Shown: in pieces, positions 43,376-51,721 of the stretch
Layout: every line of letters begins with the position of its first letter
How positions within the stretch are numbered: position 1 is the stretch's first letter
Origin: Bradyrhizobium sp. 186
GTDB taxonomy: Bacteria > Pseudomonadota > Alphaproteobacteria > Rhizobiales > Xanthobacteraceae
DNA length: 64,000 nt
Direction of reading: 5' to 3'
NCBI RefSeq assembly: GCF_023101685.1
Contig: NZ_CP082164.1
Coordinates: forward strand, 7,378,001-7,442,000
The notes under the pieces: generated by a model
What the model was told of the DNA's origin: nothing
Seen by the model: the letters and a program-made list of their open reading frames with translations, nothing else
Databases searched by the model: none
Program-made: the position numbers and the translations under genes

Positions 43376-44695
43376 TCAGACTTCGACGCGCTTGATCGCG
43401 AGCGACTTCAGATAGGCTGCCGGATTTTCGGGATCGAACACCTTGCCGTCGAAGAAGGTCTCCTTGCCGCGTGAGGTAGAGGTCGGGATGTCGGAAGCCG
43501 CTACGCCGAGCGTCTTGGCCGCATCGCGCCACATGTCCTCGCGATTGACCTTTGCGATCAGCGCCTTACTGTCGAAGCCGGCTTCGTATTTGCCCCAGCG
43601 GATGTCCTCCGTCATGAACCAGAGATCGTGGCTCTGGAACGGATAGGAGGCGAAGTCGCGCCAATACTTCATGATGTGCGGCGAGTTCTCGACCACCTTG
43701 CCGGGGAGGCCGTAGTCGAACTTGCCGGCGGTACGGTCGAGCACGTCTTCGACCGGACAGTTCATCCATTGCCGCTTGCCCATGATGGCGGCGAGCTCGG
43801 GCTTGTTCTCGGCCTTGTCGGACCATTGCTGGGCTTCCATCACGGCCATCAGCATCGCCTTGGCAGCCTTCGGATATTTGTCGACGAAGGCTGCGCGCAT
43901 GCCGAAGGATTTTTCGGGATGCTTATTCCAGAGCTCCCCGGTGTTGATCGCGGTGTAGCCAATGCCCTGGTGGATCAATTGCAAATTCCAGGGCTCACCG
44001 ACGCAGAAGCAGTCCATGGTGCCGACCTTCATGTTGGCCACCATCTGCGGCGGCGGCACCACAATGGTTTCAATGTCCTTGTCGGGATCGATACCGCCGG
44101 CCGCGAGCCAGTAGCGGATCCAGAGGTCATGCGTACCGCCGGGGAAGGTCATGGCGGCCTTCACGGACTTGCCGGACGCCTTCTTCTTCTCCAGCGCCGC
44201 TTTAAACGGAGACGCGTCGACGCCGAGCTTGAGATCGGCATACTCGTTGGCGACCGAGATGCACTGGCTGTCGAGATTAAGCCGCGCCAAAATGTACATC
44301 GGCGTCGGCTGGTTGTTCTGCGTCACCTTGCCGGAGGAGATCAGGTAAGGCATGGGGGTGAGGATGTGCGCACCGTCGATGCCGTTGCCTTCGGAGCCGA
44401 GCACCAGATTGTCGCGGGTGGTGCCCCAGGAGGCCTGCTTCTGCACGTCGACGTCGGGCATGCCGTATTTGGCGAACAGCCCCTTGTCCTTGGCCACGAA
44501 CAGCGGGCCGGCGTCGCTCAGCGCGATGAAGCCGAGCTTGGCGCCCTTGACCTCGGGGCCTGCGTCCTGCGCGAACGCGCCGGCGGGGAAATTCAGCTTG
44601 GCGGCGGCGAGAAGGGCGGCGGTGCTGCCGGCGGCCTTCAACAATTGACGGCGGCTAAGGCCATTATCCGAGGGCCGGCGGATGCGCTTGGTCAT
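43376..44695 (-). CDS. nrtA: Nitrate-binding protein NrtA/CmpA-like
   Basis: 439 residues. The N-terminus has a twin-arginine-type signal (L-S-R-R-Q-L-L-K near 14-21, then a hydrophobic A-rich stretch), so it is probably exported folded. The mature part is a type II periplasmic fold of the NrtA/CmpA group; W-G-T-T-R-D-N near 88-94 and F-C-V-G-E-P-W-N near 235-242 are recognisable blocks. It captures nitrate or nitrite outside the inner membrane. It is first in the nrtABC run, with a leader of more than 200 bases. Confidence 0.93.
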   Translation of the reverse strand: MTKRIRRPSDNGLSRRQLLKAAGSTAALLAAAKLNFPAGAFAQDAGPEVKGAKLGFIALSDAGPLFVAKDKGLFAKYGMPDVDVQKQASWGTTRDNLVLGSEGNGIDGAHILTPMPYLISSGKVTQNNQPTPMYILARLNLDSQCISVANEYADLKLGVDASPFKAALEKKKASGKSVKAAMTFPGGTHDLWIRYWLAAGGIDPDKDIETIVVPPPQMVANMKVGTMDCFCVGEPWNLQLIHQGIGYTAINTGELWNKHPEKSFGMRAAFVDKYPKAAKAMLMAVMEAQQWSDKAENKPELAAIMGKRQWMNCPVEDVLDRTAGKFDYGLPGKVVENSPHIMKYWRDFASYPFQSHDLWFMTEDIRWGKYEAGFDSKALIAKVNREDMWRDAAKTLGVAASDIPTSTSRGKETFFDGKVFDPENPAAYLKSLAIKRVEV

Positions 44696-44875
44696 GGTTG
44701 ATGTCGTCCTTTGCGTCGTTGCAGAATGATTGCGTCAGTGCACACGAGCAGCCCGTCGTCCGGTGATGCCTGAAGCGGCCCATGCGAACGCACGACGGGG
44801 AACCCCCGCCTTGGTGGCGTCAGCAATCGGATGAGAAGTCTCGCGGGACGGCTTCAATGGCGTCGGCCTGGAACT

Positions 44876-44919
44876 ATTCAAGCTTCATGCCAAGCCCGCC
44901 CCGGCGGAAAACCTTGAAT
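44876..44919 (-). promoter_or_regulatory. Inverted repeat in the nrtA leader
   Basis: ATTCAAG (44876-44882) and CTTGAAT (44913-44919) can pair around a 30-base GC-rich loop, just downstream of the sigma-54-like element. It may be a regulator site or an RNA stem. Confidence 0.35.
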
Positions 44920-44930
44920 TATTAGTGGGT

Positions 44931-44946
44931 TACAGACGCCGTGCCA
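44931..44946 (-). promoter_or_regulatory. Weak sigma-54-like element upstream of nrtA
   Basis: On minus it reads TGGCAC-GGCGT-CTGTA: a perfect -24 half and two mismatches in the -12 half. It is about 235 bases before the nrtA ATG. The 44696-45371 gap contains no gene and is a shared divergent control region. Confidence 0.4.
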
Positions 44947-45114
44947 GACTGTCGCAGGGCCCGTTCCGCACGCGAAGCTTGCGATCTGCTCATTCCGTGT
45001 GCGTCGCACAAATCTTATGCAATCGCTTAAGCAAAGGGCCGCAGCGCGCGCAAAAGCCGGACCGACGAACGCATCATCTGTTTGATGTTGCTATAGTTTC
45101 TTAACTTGCTCGCG

Positions 45115-45130
45115 CGGCACGCAACTTGCA
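45115..45130 (+). promoter_or_regulatory. Sigma-54-like element upstream of the nitrite channel gene
   Basis: CGGCAC-GCAAC-TTGCA differs from TGGCAC-N5-TTGCA only in the first base, and both GG and GC core pairs are present at the right spacing. It lies 242 bases before the ATG at 45372, so a long leader is implied. Confidence 0.6.
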
Positions 45131-45371
45131 TTTCGGTCGACGTCAACGAAGACTGCGGCTTGCCGCATTGTTGCAGCCTCTGGCGGCTGCGACCCGGAAG
45201 CTCAACTGCTTCGCGGCCCTCCCCGGCTCGGTCGTCGTGACGCGATTCCCAAGGCTTCCAAACCTCTCCAGGCCCCCGTGCGCGGCAGGCTGCCCGCATG
45301 GCCAATCACATGCGGCCGCGCTCTCTCAGAAGGGAGTGTCGACCGCGCTTACGAAGCAAAAGGAACCATTG

Positions 45372-46211
45372 ATGTCGTATCTCGCGCCTTCGGAATTCGT
45401 CACCAAGATGGTGGATGCAGGCGAATCCAAGATCTTCATGTCCACCCGGGATACCATCATCCGGGCCTACATGGCCGGCGCCATCCTCGCGCTGGCGGCA
45501 TGGTTCGCCGTCACGATCAACGTAAACACGGGCCAGCCGCTGGTCGGGGCGCTGTTGTTTCCGGTTGGGTTCGTCATGCTGTACCTGCTGGGCTTTGATC
45601 TCTTGACGGGCGTGTTCGTTCTCTCGCCGCTCGCCCTGATCGACAAGCGTCCCGGCGTCACGCTTCGCGGCGTGCTGCGCAACTGGGGCCTCGTCTTCGT
45701 CGGCAACTTCGCTGGCGCCTTCACCGTGGCCTTCATGATGGCCTTCGTCACGACGTTCGGCTTCACGCAAGATCCCGACAAGGTCGGCGCAGCTATCGGA
45801 AACATCGGCGAAGGCCGGACGCTCGGCTATGCCGCGCATGGCGCCGCCGGCATGGCGACACTGTTCCTGCGCGGGATGCTCTGCAACTGGATGGTCTCGA
45901 CCGGCGTCGTCGGCGCCATGATCTCGTCCTCGGTCTCCGGCAAGGTCATCGCGATGTGGATGCCGATCCTGGTGTTCTTCTACATGGTGTTCGAGCATTC
46001 CGTCGTGAACATGTTCCTGTTCCCGTCGGGCCTGATGCTCCACGCGAAGTTCTCGATCATGGATTATTTGATCTGGAACGAGATCCCGACCGTGCTCGGC
46101 AACCTCGTGGGCGGTCTCGCTTTCACCGGCATGACCCTCTACGCCACGCATGTCATGACCCTGCCGAAGCGCCAGGCGGGCAAGGCTGCGCCGCCCCGCG
46201 TTGCGGCCTGA
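45372..46211 (+). CDS. Formate/nitrite transporter family channel
   Basis: 279 residues from ATG 45372, preceded by AAAGGAACC; an open upstream extension to 45126 has no family similarity. Six membrane segments are visible, with F-N-T family features such as G-V-F-V-L-S-P and M-L-C-N-W-M-V-S (near 175-182) and F-E-H-S-V-V-N-M-F near 208-216, where the histidine lines the pore. It would conduct nitrite (NirC-like) across the inner membrane. It diverges from the nitrate operon and precedes the kinase gene. Confidence 0.93.
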   Translation: MSYLAPSEFVTKMVDAGESKIFMSTRDTIIRAYMAGAILALAAWFAVTINVNTGQPLVGALLFPVGFVMLYLLGFDLLTGVFVLSPLALIDKRPGVTLRGVLRNWGLVFVGNFAGAFTVAFMMAFVTTFGFTQDPDKVGAAIGNIGEGRTLGYAAHGAAGMATLFLRGMLCNWMVSTGVVGAMISSSVSGKVIAMWMPILVFFYMVFEHSVVNMFLFPSGLMLHAKFSIMDYLIWNEIPTVLGNLVGGLAFTGMTLYATHVMTLPKRQAGKAAPPRVAA

Positions 46212-46228
46212 TCGAACATGTCTCGACA

Positions 46229-46260
46229 GGGGAGCCTCGCCCGGCCAGGGTGAGGCCCCC
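46229..46260 (+). terminator. Strong GC-rich hairpin between the nitrite channel and kinase genes
   Basis: GGGGAGCCTCGCCC pairs imperfectly with GGGTGAGGCCCCC around GGCCA, followed by TTCCTT. It lies 18 bases after the channel stop and just before the kinase start, so it could end or attenuate transcription and may lower kinase expression. Confidence 0.55.
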
Positions 46261-46271
46261 CTTCCTTGGTG

Positions 46272-48008
46272 ATGACGATGACCCGCGGACTCCTGATCTC
46301 GGTCGGCCAACATTCCGACAAGGGTCGCAAGCCCATCAACCAGGATTTTCACGGCGTCCTGATTCCGGAGGAGCCGCAGCTCAGCCTGAAGGGCATTGCG
46401 GCCGTTCTGGCCGACGGCATCTCGAGCAGCACGGTGAGCCAGATCGCCAGCGAGTCGGCGGTCAAAAGCTTCCTGATGGACTATTACTGCACGTCGGAAT
46501 CCTGGACGGTGAAGACGTCCGCCCGCCGCGTGCTGGATGCGACCAATTCCTGGCTCCACGCGCAGACGCGGAAGAGCCAATATGCCTATGACCGCGACAA
46601 GGGCTACGTCTGCACCCTCAGCGCCATGGTCATCAAGGCAACCACCGCGCACATCTTCCACGTCGGCGACTGTCGCGTCTATCGCGTGGCCGGCAAGGCG
46701 CTCGAGCAGTTGACCGACGACCATCGGATCATCGTGTCGTCGGAGCAGACCTATCTCGGCCGCGCGCTCGGCATCAATCCGCAGCTCGAGATCGACTACC
46801 AGGCGTTCGAGATCGAGGCCGGCGACACCTTCCTGCTGGCAACCGACGGCGCCTACGAATTCGTCGATCATCGTTTCATCACGAGCGCGCTCAGCGAACA
46901 TGCAGGCGAGCTCGACGCGGCGGCGAAGGCGATCGTCGACGAAGCATATTGGCGCGGCAGCGACGACAACATCACCGTCCAGATCCTCCGCATCGATGCG
47001 GTGCCGCAGCGCGAGCCGACCGGCATCTTCAATCAGACCTCCCAACTTCCGCTTCCTCCGCTGCCGGAGCCGCGGGCGATCTTCGACGGCTACAGGATCG
47101 TCCGGGAAATTCACGGCAGCAGCCGCAGTCATATCTATCTTGCCGTCGATGCGGAGACCGACGAGCCGGTCGCACTCAAGCTGCCGTCGATCGACCTGCG
47201 CGACAATGCCGCCTATCTCAAGCGCTTCCTGATGGAGGAATGGATCGCGCGCCGGATCGACAGCCCGCACGTGCTGAAGCCGCTGTCACAGTCGAGACGG
47301 CGCAGCTATCTCTACGTCGCGACCGAATTCATCGACGGGCAGACCCTGAGGCAGTGGATGACCGACAATCCGCGCCCCGATCTCGAAACCGTCCGCGGAC
47401 TGGTCGAGCAGATCGCAATAGGCTTGCGCGCCTTCCACCGCATGGAGATGCTGCATCAGGATCTCAGGCCCGACAACATCCTGATCGACAAGACGGGTAC
47501 CGCGAAAATCATCGACTTCGGATCGGTCAGGGTGGCAGGCGTCACCGAGGCCGCGCCGCAGGACGAGGCCGACGAAATCCTGGGAACAGTCCAATATACC
47601 GCGCCGGAATATTTTCTCGGCGAGGGCGGCTCGCCGCGCTCCGACATGTTTTCGCTGGCCGTGATTTGCTACCAGATGCTCACGGGAAAGCTTCCCTACG
47701 GCACGCAGGTCGCCAGGATCCGGCGAAAGTCGGACGTGCGGAAGCTTCGGTATCGCCCGGCCGGCGACGACCGCAACGTGCCTGCGTGGGTCGATGGCGC
47801 GCTCAGGCGCGCGCTCCATCCGGATCCCTACAAGCGGCATGAGGATCTGTCCGAATTCGTCTTCGAGCTTCGCACGCCCAATCCGGCCTATCTCGACACG
47901 CGGATCACGCCGCTGCTGGAGCGCAGTCCGCTGATGTTCTGGAAGCTGACCACGGCGGCGCTCGCCTGCGCAGTCGTCGTCCTGCTCGCACTGCTGCACG
48001 CACGTTAG
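46272..48008 (+). CDS. Bifunctional PP2C phosphatase / serine-threonine protein kinase, membrane-anchored
   Basis: 578 residues from ATG 46272 (TTG 46266 and ATG 46278 are alternatives). Residues about 5-240 are a PP2C phosphatase domain: R19-x5-D25, D48-G49, D192-G193 and D232-N233 supply the metal-binding aspartates. Residues about 270-525 are a protein kinase domain: V-A-L-K (K303), H-Q-D (395-397, so no HRD arginine), N402, D-F-G (416-418) and A-P-E (444-446). The glycine-rich loop is degenerate (I-H-G-S-S-R-S). One membrane segment at about 556-575 ends the protein, placing both domains in the cytoplasm. Such fusions occur beside nitrate/nitrite transport genes in other proteobacteria; the target is unknown, and a transporter or reductase is a fair guess. 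Confidence 0.9.
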   Translation: MTMTRGLLISVGQHSDKGRKPINQDFHGVLIPEEPQLSLKGIAAVLADGISSSTVSQIASESAVKSFLMDYYCTSESWTVKTSARRVLDATNSWLHAQTRKSQYAYDRDKGYVCTLSAMVIKATTAHIFHVGDCRVYRVAGKALEQLTDDHRIIVSSEQTYLGRALGINPQLEIDYQAFEIEAGDTFLLATDGAYEFVDHRFITSALSEHAGELDAAAKAIVDEAYWRGSDDNITVQILRIDAVPQREPTGIFNQTSQLPLPPLPEPRAIFDGYRIVREIHGSSRSHIYLAVDAETDEPVALKLPSIDLRDNAAYLKRFLMEEWIARRIDSPHVLKPLSQSRRRSYLYVATEFIDGQTLRQWMTDNPRPDLETVRGLVEQIAIGLRAFHRMEMLHQDLRPDNILIDKTGTAKIIDFGSVRVAGVTEAAPQDEADEILGTVQYTAPEYFLGEGGSPRSDMFSLAVICYQMLTGKLPYGTQVARIRRKSDVRKLRYRPAGDDRNVPAWVDGALRRALHPDPYKRHEDLSEFVFELRTPNPAYLDTRITPLLERSPLMFWKLTTAALACAVVVLLALLHAR

Positions 48009-48015
48009 GGCGTAT

Positions 48016-48140
48016 CAGGGCGTCATCCGGGGGCGCGAAGCGAACCCAATGCGCAATTGCGCATTGTGGGATCCATTGGGCCGCAGTGACTATTGAGAAA
48101 TTTCCGGGCTCGCGACGTTGTCGCGCCCCGGAACGACGGA
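48016..48140. repeat. Degenerate palindromic repeat, family D-like
   Basis: CGTCATCCGGGGGCGCGAAG on the left and TCGCGCCCCGGAACGACG on the right, with an internal AATGCGCAATTGCGCATT palindrome at about 48050-48067. It separates the kinase gene from the next unit. Confidence 0.65.
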
Positions 48141-48167
48141 GCAAAATAACAACAAGAGAGACACACC

Positions 48168-48269
48168 ATGAGCAACGCCATGGTTGTCGCGGTTCATCCG
48201 TTCCTGCTCGGTCTGCTCCTCCTGTGCCGTCAAGCCGAGGCGGCGATCTCTGCGGCGAAATCGCGATAG
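48168..48269 (+). CDS. Possible 33-residue open frame, doubtful
   Basis: ATG 48168 has AAGAGAGA at a good distance and the peptide starts M-S-N-A-M-V-V-A-V-H-P-F-L-L-G-L-L-L-L, a single hydrophobic helix. Its 3' end overlaps the end of the NmrA-like gene on the other strand. It may be a truncated gene start or chance. Confidence 0.2.
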   Translation: MSNAMVVAVHPFLLGLLLLCRQAEAAISAAKSR

Positions 48270-49099
48270 GAGCGCAACGGACGGCCGAGCAGCGCAGCCA
48301 GGCGCGCGACGTCGCCAGCCTCGGGGATCATGCCCTCGGTGAGGAAGCGCTCGCTCATCAGGCGCATGTCGTAAGCCATCCAGCTCGGCATGAACTGCCT
48401 GAGGTTCTGCTCGAACCTGCCGGTGTCGTCACCGCCATAGGCAATCGTGCGACCCAGCACCGCCGTCCAGATCGCGGCGACGTCCGAACCGGTCAGCGTA
48501 GCCGGGCCGACGAGATTGATCCGCTCGAGCGGGAGCGGCCCGGTGGCCTGCTCGCGCCGGATGAGCTCGATCGCCGCGATCTCGCCGATGTCGCGTGCGT
48601 CGATCATGGCGAGACCCTTGCTGCCGATCGGCATCGGGTAGACGCCGTGTCCGAGCACGACATCCTTGATCGTGAGATCGTTGTTCATGAAGTAGGCGGG
48701 GCGCAGGATGGTGGCGTTGAAGCCCATCCGCTCGATCATCCGCTCGACGCCGAACTTGCCCGCGAAGTGCGGCACGTTCACGTAGAGATCGCTGTGGATC
48801 ACCGACAGGTAGACGATCCGCTCGACGCCTGCCTCGCGGGCGAGATTCAGCGCAATCAGCGCCTGTGTGAATTCATCGGATACCACTGCGTTGAGCAGGA
48901 ACAGGGTGGAGACACCTGAGAACGCGCCGCGCAGCGAGTCGACGTCGAGCAGGTCGCCCTGCACGACATTGACGCCCGCAGGAAACTTGGCCTTGGCGGG
49001 ATCGCGGACGAGCGCGCGCACATCGGCGCCGCGCCTGACGAGTTGTTCGACGATCTGGCGGCCGACTGTGCCGGTTGCGCCGGTAACGAGGATGGTCAT
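48230..49099 (-). CDS. NmrA-like NAD(P)-binding protein
   Basis: 289 residues from ATG 49099 (GGAG upstream); the open frame extends to 49189 but the extension runs through a LysR relic on the other strand. The dinucleotide motif V-T-G-A-T-G-T-V-G-R (5-14) and R-A-L-V-R-D (about 29-34) are typical of NmrA/QOR2-type atypical short-chain dehydrogenases, which sense NADP(H) or reduce quinones. The Y-x3-K catalytic pair is not clear. Such genes commonly pair with a divergent LysR regulator, and here only a fragment of one is left. Confidence 0.87.
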   Translation of the reverse strand: MTILVTGATGTVGRQIVEQLVRRGADVRALVRDPAKAKFPAGVNVVQGDLLDVDSLRGAFSGVSTLFLLNAVVSDEFTQALIALNLAREAGVERIVYLSVIHSDLYVNVPHFAGKFGVERMIERMGFNATILRPAYFMNNDLTIKDVVLGHGVYPMPIGSKGLAMIDARDIGEIAAIELIRREQATGPLPLERINLVGPATLTGSDVAAIWTAVLGRTIAYGGDDTGRFEQNLRQFMPSWMAYDMRLMSERFLTEGMIPEAGDVARLAALLGRPLRSYRDFAAEIAASA

Positions 49100-49116
49100 G
49101 GGGATCACTCCGGTAA

Positions 49117-49293
49117 TGGGCTGCCGGCACGCTGGTGCATTGGGGCGACATCGACGGACCAGAGATCGCACTGTGGACGCTCTATCCATCCCGTCGGCTC
49201 TTGAGCGCGCGCGTATCCGCCTTCCTCGAGTTTATGAAGGAAGCCTTTCCTATGGGGACGCCTGACGAGCTGGCAGCCTTTATCGGACGCTGA
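49117..49293 (+). pseudogene. 3' relic of a LysR-family regulator gene
   Basis: Reading + from 49117 gives 58 residues to the TGA at 49291-49293, with an in-frame stop (TAA 49114-49116) just before. The segment L-W-T-L-Y-P-S-R-R-L-L-S-A-R-V-S-A-F-L-E-F is the signature C-terminal end of a LysR effector domain. The DNA-binding domain and most of the effector domain are missing. The fragment begins 18 bases from the NmrA-like start, so a deletion probably removed the rest of a divergent regulator. Confidence 0.7.
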
Positions 49294-49316
49294 ATGTACA
49301 CTCCGACGGAGAGCCG

Positions 49317-50234
49317 TCAGGCCGGCTCCTCCGTCTTCACCCCCAGCGGCTTCGGCGCCATGCCGCCGCCGGGCTTGAGGCGGAATTCGTAACTCATCAA
49401 ATGCCACTGCCCGCTTGCCTTGGAGCCGTCGGGCATCGCCGGATCGTTGCGCGGCTCGACCTTGGCGACGAGATCGTCCTTGACCCCGAACACCACGTCG
49501 GAATCGAGATATTTATCGCCGCCCATGAAGACATGCGTGATCAGCGGCTCGTAGCCCTTCGCGTTGACCAGGAAGTGCACATGCGCGGGGCGCATCGGAT
49601 GACGCTTGGTCTGCGTGATCATCTCGCCGACGGGACCGTCGGTCGGGATCGGATAGCTGCACGGCAAGATGGTGCGGAAGAAGAAGCGGCCGTCGCTATC
49701 CGTGATGAAGCGCGCCCGCGCCGAGGCGCCGACCTCGTCGTAGTTGGGCTTCTGTGAATCGTAGAAGCCGTCATCATCGGCGTGCCAGACGTCAACGGGG
49801 ACGTTTGCAAGGGGCTTGCCCTCGAGGTCGGTGACACGGCTCTGCACGAACATCCGCTCGCCGGTCAGATTGTTCGGGGAGATATCGGTGCCGTGCGCGG
49901 TCACCTTGTGCTCGCCGACATAGAACGGGCCGAGCACCGTGGTCTCGGTGGCGCCCTCGCGGTCGCGGTGGTTGACGGCATCGACCAGCATGGAGACGCC
50001 GAGCACGTCGGACAGCAGGATGAACTCCTGGCGGGTGTCGGTGCATTTCTGGCCGGTCCGGGTCAGGAAATCGATGGCGTAGTCCCATTCCTCGAAGGTG
50101 AGACCGGTCTTGCTCACGTAGTCGTGCAGCGACTTCACGAGCTCCTGGAGCAGGAATTTCGCGCGCGGGTTAGGCGTATTGTCGAAGCTCTCGACGACGG
50201 CTTCGGTGAGTTCGGTCTCGTTGAACTGGGTCAT
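49317..50234 (-). CDS. Intradiol ring-cleavage dioxygenase (catechol/hydroxyquinol 1,2-type)
   Basis: 305 residues from ATG 50234. The Fe(III) ligands are Y158 (G-F-Y-D-S), Y194 (S-Y-P-I-P), H218 and H220 (R-P-A-H-V-H-F). An N-terminal helical dimerisation domain (about 1-95) precedes the catalytic sandwich, as in hydroxyquinol and catechol 1,2-dioxygenases. It opens an aromatic diol to a muconate with O2. No maleylacetate reductase or muconate enzymes are adjacent, so its pathway is not shown. It diverges from the serine hydrolase gene. Confidence 0.92.
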   Translation of the reverse strand: MTQFNETELTEAVVESFDNTPNPRAKFLLQELVKSLHDYVSKTGLTFEEWDYAIDFLTRTGQKCTDTRQEFILLSDVLGVSMLVDAVNHRDREGATETTVLGPFYVGEHKVTAHGTDISPNNLTGERMFVQSRVTDLEGKPLANVPVDVWHADDDGFYDSQKPNYDEVGASARARFITDSDGRFFFRTILPCSYPIPTDGPVGEMITQTKRHPMRPAHVHFLVNAKGYEPLITHVFMGGDKYLDSDVVFGVKDDLVAKVEPRNDPAMPDGSKASGQWHLMSYEFRLKPGGGMAPKPLGVKTEEPA

Positions 50235-50397
50235 GATGCGTTTGCCTGCGTTTTTCTCGTTGGCCCGGGCGGGCACCCTGGAGTCGTTCCAAGGCGGAGC
50301 CTACACCAGTCGGCGGGGCCGCGTTAAGCGCGACCGGCTTGGAATGGAGCCCCCATATCGGCTATCAACTGGCCTACAAAACTGCCCGGAGGAACCA

Positions 50398-51672
50398 ATG
50401 CTCGCTCCTACCCCCGCCTCGCCCGAATCCGTCGGCATGTCCAAGGCCGCGCTCGACCGCGTCGATACACACCTGAAGAACCGGTACATTGATGCCGGAC
50501 GCTTCCCGGGCACGCATCTCCTCGTCTATCGCCGCGGCAAGGTCGCGCACAGCTCGGTCCAGGGCTTTGCCGACGTCGAGCGCAAGGCGCCGGTCAAGGA
50601 CGACACCATCTACCGCATCTATTCCATGACCAAGCCGATCACCAGCGTCGCCTTCATGATGCTGGTCGAGGAAGGCCTCGTCGCGATCGACGAGCCCGTC
50701 GCCAAATACATCCCTGAATGGAAGGATCTCGGCGTGTTCGTCGCCGGCACCGCGCCGGCCTTCCTGACCCGGCCGCCGTCCCGGCCGATGCTGATCGTCG
50801 ACCTCCTGCGCCACACCGCCGGTCTGACTTACGGCTTCCAGCAGCGCTCCAATGTCGATGCCGCGTATCGCGCCGAGAAGATCGGCGAGGTCGAGAAATC
50901 CGGCACGCTCCAGACCATGATCGAGAGCCTCTCAAAAATCCCGCTGGAGTTCTCGCCGGGCGAGGCCTGGAACTACTCGGTCGCGACCGACGTTCTCGGC
51001 TACCTCGTGGGCAAGATCTCCGGCATGCCCTTCGAGAAGTTCCTCAAGGCACGGATCTTCGATCCGCTCGGCATGACCGACACCGACTTCCACGTGCCGG
51101 CCTCGAAAGCGCATCGCTTCGCGGCCTGCTATTCGGCCGATCCGGGTGGCGGCATGACCTTCCATGCCGGGCAGCGCCGCGAGGGCCTCACATTGCAGGA
51201 CGACCCGACGACGAGCTCGTTCCTGTCGCCGCCCTCCTTCATCTCCGGCGGCGGCGGACTGTGCTCGACCGTTGCCGACTATCTCACCTTCTGCCGCGCG
51301 CTGCTCAATGGCGGCGAGCTCGGCGGCGTCAGGCTGATCGGGCCGAAGACGCTGGCCTTGATGACGACCAACCACATTCCGGACGGACGCACGCTGCCGG
51401 AGGTGTCGCGCTCGCTGTTCTCGGAGGCCACCTATAACGGCATCGGCTTCGGCCTCGGCTTTGCGGTGACCATGCGTCCGGCCGAGACGCTGATCGCCGG
51501 CAGCACCGGCGAATACAATTGGGGCGGCGCGGCCACGACCTCGTTCTGGATCGACCCCGCCGAGGAGCTGATCGCGATCTTCATGACGCAGCTGCTGCCG
51601 TCGAGCGCCTATCCGCTCCGGCGCGAGCTGCGCAGCATGGTCTACGCCGCCATCACCGAAAGCAATCTCTAG
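50398..51672 (+). CDS. Serine hydrolase, beta-lactamase family
   Basis: 424 residues from ATG 50398, with an excellent CGGAGGAA site. The catalytic S76-M-T-K79, the Y193-S-V triad element and a C-terminal S-T-G-E-Y-N-W-G-G block (HxG-like position) place it with class C-type esterases/PBP-like hydrolases. There is no signal peptide, so it is probably cytoplasmic, as are many EstB-like esterases. It is not obviously part of an operon. Confidence 0.92.
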   Translation: MLAPTPASPESVGMSKAALDRVDTHLKNRYIDAGRFPGTHLLVYRRGKVAHSSVQGFADVERKAPVKDDTIYRIYSMTKPITSVAFMMLVEEGLVAIDEPVAKYIPEWKDLGVFVAGTAPAFLTRPPSRPMLIVDLLRHTAGLTYGFQQRSNVDAAYRAEKIGEVEKSGTLQTMIESLSKIPLEFSPGEAWNYSVATDVLGYLVGKISGMPFEKFLKARIFDPLGMTDTDFHVPASKAHRFAACYSADPGGGMTFHAGQRREGLTLQDDPTTSSFLSPPSFISGGGGLCSTVADYLTFCRALLNGGELGGVRLIGPKTLALMTTNHIPDGRTLPEVSRSLFSEATYNGIGFGLGFAVTMRPAETLIAGSTGEYNWGGAATTSFWIDPAEELIAIFMTQLLPSSAYPLRRELRSMVYAAITESNL

Positions 51673-51721
51673 GCAAAATGGACCGATCCCGCGGCATCAG
51701 AGCCGCGGGATCACGCCCCGC

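Noticed and set aside
44696..44930. ANTAR (NasT)-type tandem hexaloop hairpins in the nrtA leader
   Set aside because: One candidate with loop ATTGAA (A at 1, G at 4) exists near 44851-44868 on minus, but its stem has a C-C mismatch and no second hairpin with the pattern follows; nasS/nasT are not in the window.
45126..45371. N-terminal extension of the nitrite channel
   Set aside because: It runs through the promoter/leader region, has no family similarity, and a good ribosome site precedes the ATG at 45372.
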